Source of the DNA: CAWUKV01 sp963923025
GTDB lineage: Bacteria; Cyanobacteriota; Cyanobacteriia; Phormidesmidales; Phormidesmidaceae
Length of the DNA: 5,620 nucleotides
Direction of reading: 5' to 3'
Assembly: GCA_963923025.1 (NCBI GenBank)
Contig: CAWUKV010000279.1
Location: forward strand, 1-5,620
Of this stretch, positions 4,920 to 5,620 are shown piece by piece (position 1 is the stretch's first letter; every line of letters starts with the position of its first letter). The position numbers and the translations under genes are program-made. The notes beneath the pieces are model-generated. The model made no database searches. It saw nothing but the letters and a program-made list of their open reading frames with translations, and was not told where the DNA came from.

Positions 4920-5620
4920 TTACTCACTCTGGGTTAGGTTGTCTTCGCCTGCAGTTATGGTGGCAGCTGTAATCGCATCGCCTTGCTGGATACCGTCAAC
5001 CACATCCATACCGTCTGTCACATAGCCAAAGACAGCGTACTCACCGTTCAAAAAGGCTTTGTCTTCAAGGGTGATGTAGAACTGGGACGAGGCTGAATCA
5101 GGGAACTGCGATCGCGCCATTGCAACTGCGCCACGGGTATGAGGTAGAGCTGGCGGCTCAGTAATGCCGGCTATCGAGAACGGACGACTGTAGACTGGCG
5201 CGTCGGCCCCCTCCGGTCGAATTTCCAGAGGGATGTAGCGTTCCTCCCCAGTTTCTGGATCAACATAACCCCCCGTCCCCAGTCGCTGGGGCGGAAAGTT
5301 GGGATCTTTACTCTGCGGGTCGCCACCCTGCACCACAAAGGGCTCCGGGTCACGAACCACTCGATGAAACGTCGTCCCGTCGTAGAACCCTTGCTGTACA
5401 AGGTCTACGAAGTTGCCCGATGTGACGGGGGCATTGTCGCCATCAACGGCGATGGTGATGGTGCCACCGTTAACGGTTAGCTCGACAGTCGCCGTGCCAT
5501 TGAGTTGCGGCAACCCAGACGCGACGCTGTCGGCGGATTGGGCCACCTCTACTTCGGCAGGTTCTGCGGGTGACTCTTCTGCTACCGGTGTGGCTGTGCA
5601 CCCCACCAAAACGAACACTA
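4920..5620 (-). CDS. Cyclophilin-type peptidyl-prolyl isomerase, lipoprotein (5' end cut)
   Basis: A cyclophilin that interconverts cis and trans Xaa-Pro bonds, here predicted to be lipid-anchored outside the cytoplasm. Numbering from the GTG at 5618, FVLVGC ends in a lipobox cysteine (Cys7), followed by a Pro/Glu/Ala-rich acidic linker (about 11-40) and the cyclophilin domain (about 42-225). The signal peptide lacks its basic start and most of its hydrophobic core, so the true start lies beyond the right edge and the GTG is unlikely to be real. Active-site counterparts of human CypA are Arg86 (TTFHRVV, Arg55), Gln97 (FVVQGGD, Gln63) and Phe180 (SSQFYI, Phe113). The Trp121 position is Phe189 and the His126 position is Tyr194 (FLNGEYAVFG), as in other bacterial cyclophilins with low cyclosporin affinity. 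A long insert (about 101-160) between QGGD and GAVAMARS is typical of cyanobacterial secreted forms. It is the upstream gene of a likely two-gene transcript with the ketosynthase. Confidence 0.92.
   Translation of the reverse strand, partial: VFVLVGCTATPVAEESPAEPAEVEVAQSADSVASGLPQLNGTATVELTVNGGTITIAVDGDNAPVTSGNFVDLVQQGFYDGTTFHRVVRDPEPFVVQGGDPQSKDPNFPPQRLGTGGYVDPETGEERYIPLEIRPEGADAPVYSRPFSIAGITEPPALPHTRGAVAMARSQFPDSASSQFYITLEDKAFLNGEYAVFGYVTDGMDVVDGIQQGDAITAATITAGEDNLTQSE
5108..5115. repeat. HIP1 octamer in the cyclophilin gene
   Basis: Exact GCGATCGC in the segment coding for MARSQ of the cyclophilin domain. Confidence 0.88.

Noticed and set aside
1..5620. Defence system, CRISPR array, insertion sequence or prophage
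   Set aside because: No spaced direct repeats, transposase, integrase, nuclease-effector or phage-like genes were seen; every larger frame belongs to a recognisable cyanobacterial housekeeping family.

Overview
The window comes from a cyanobacterial chromosome. Three things show this: a psbD-psbC junction encoding photosystem II D2 and CP43, several copies of the cyanobacterial HIP1 octamer (GCGATCGC), and otherwise typical cyanobacterial housekeeping genes. The sequence alone does not fix the genus. The CP43 differs in places from the Synechocystis, Thermosynechococcus and Nostoc sequences I remember, which would fit a less-sampled filamentous or Leptolyngbya-like lineage; that placement is a guess.

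Layout from left to right. Bases 1-74 are the 3' end of psbD. psbC follows, overlaps psbD by 17 bases, starts with GTG and ends at 1437. A strong rho-independent terminator (1471-1501) closes the psbDC unit. Next on the plus strand is a secreted pentapeptide-repeat protein (1561-2106). A 38-base palindromic element that can fold in two mutually exclusive ways lies between it and the convergent riboflavin synthase gene ribE (2155-2820, minus strand, TTG start). A 383-base divergent intergenic region (2821-3203) separates ribE from a plus-strand gene of the bifunctional-nuclease/DUF151 family (3204-3704). On the minus strand, a lipoprotein-type cyclophilin (4920 to beyond the right edge) is followed after 27 bases by a FabF-like beta-ketoacyl-ACP synthase (3723-4892), probably as one transcript. 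That transcript converges on the DUF151 gene with only 18 bases between the stop codons.

The genes do not form one pathway. The photosystem II genes are one transcription unit. The pentapeptide protein is predicted to be exported to the thylakoid lumen or periplasm and could share a compartment with the lumenal side of PSII, but only its position suggests a link. Riboflavin synthase makes the flavin precursor, the ketosynthase belongs to fatty-acid or related acyl-chain synthesis, and the cyclophilin assists folding outside the cytoplasm.

I found no defence system, CRISPR array, transposon or RNA gene. The points most worth checking are the palindromic element at 2117-2154, two charge-removing substitutions in the CP43 lumenal loop next to the oxygen-evolving site, the lumenal pentapeptide protein beside psbC, and the pairing of the divergent ketosynthase with a secreted cyclophilin.
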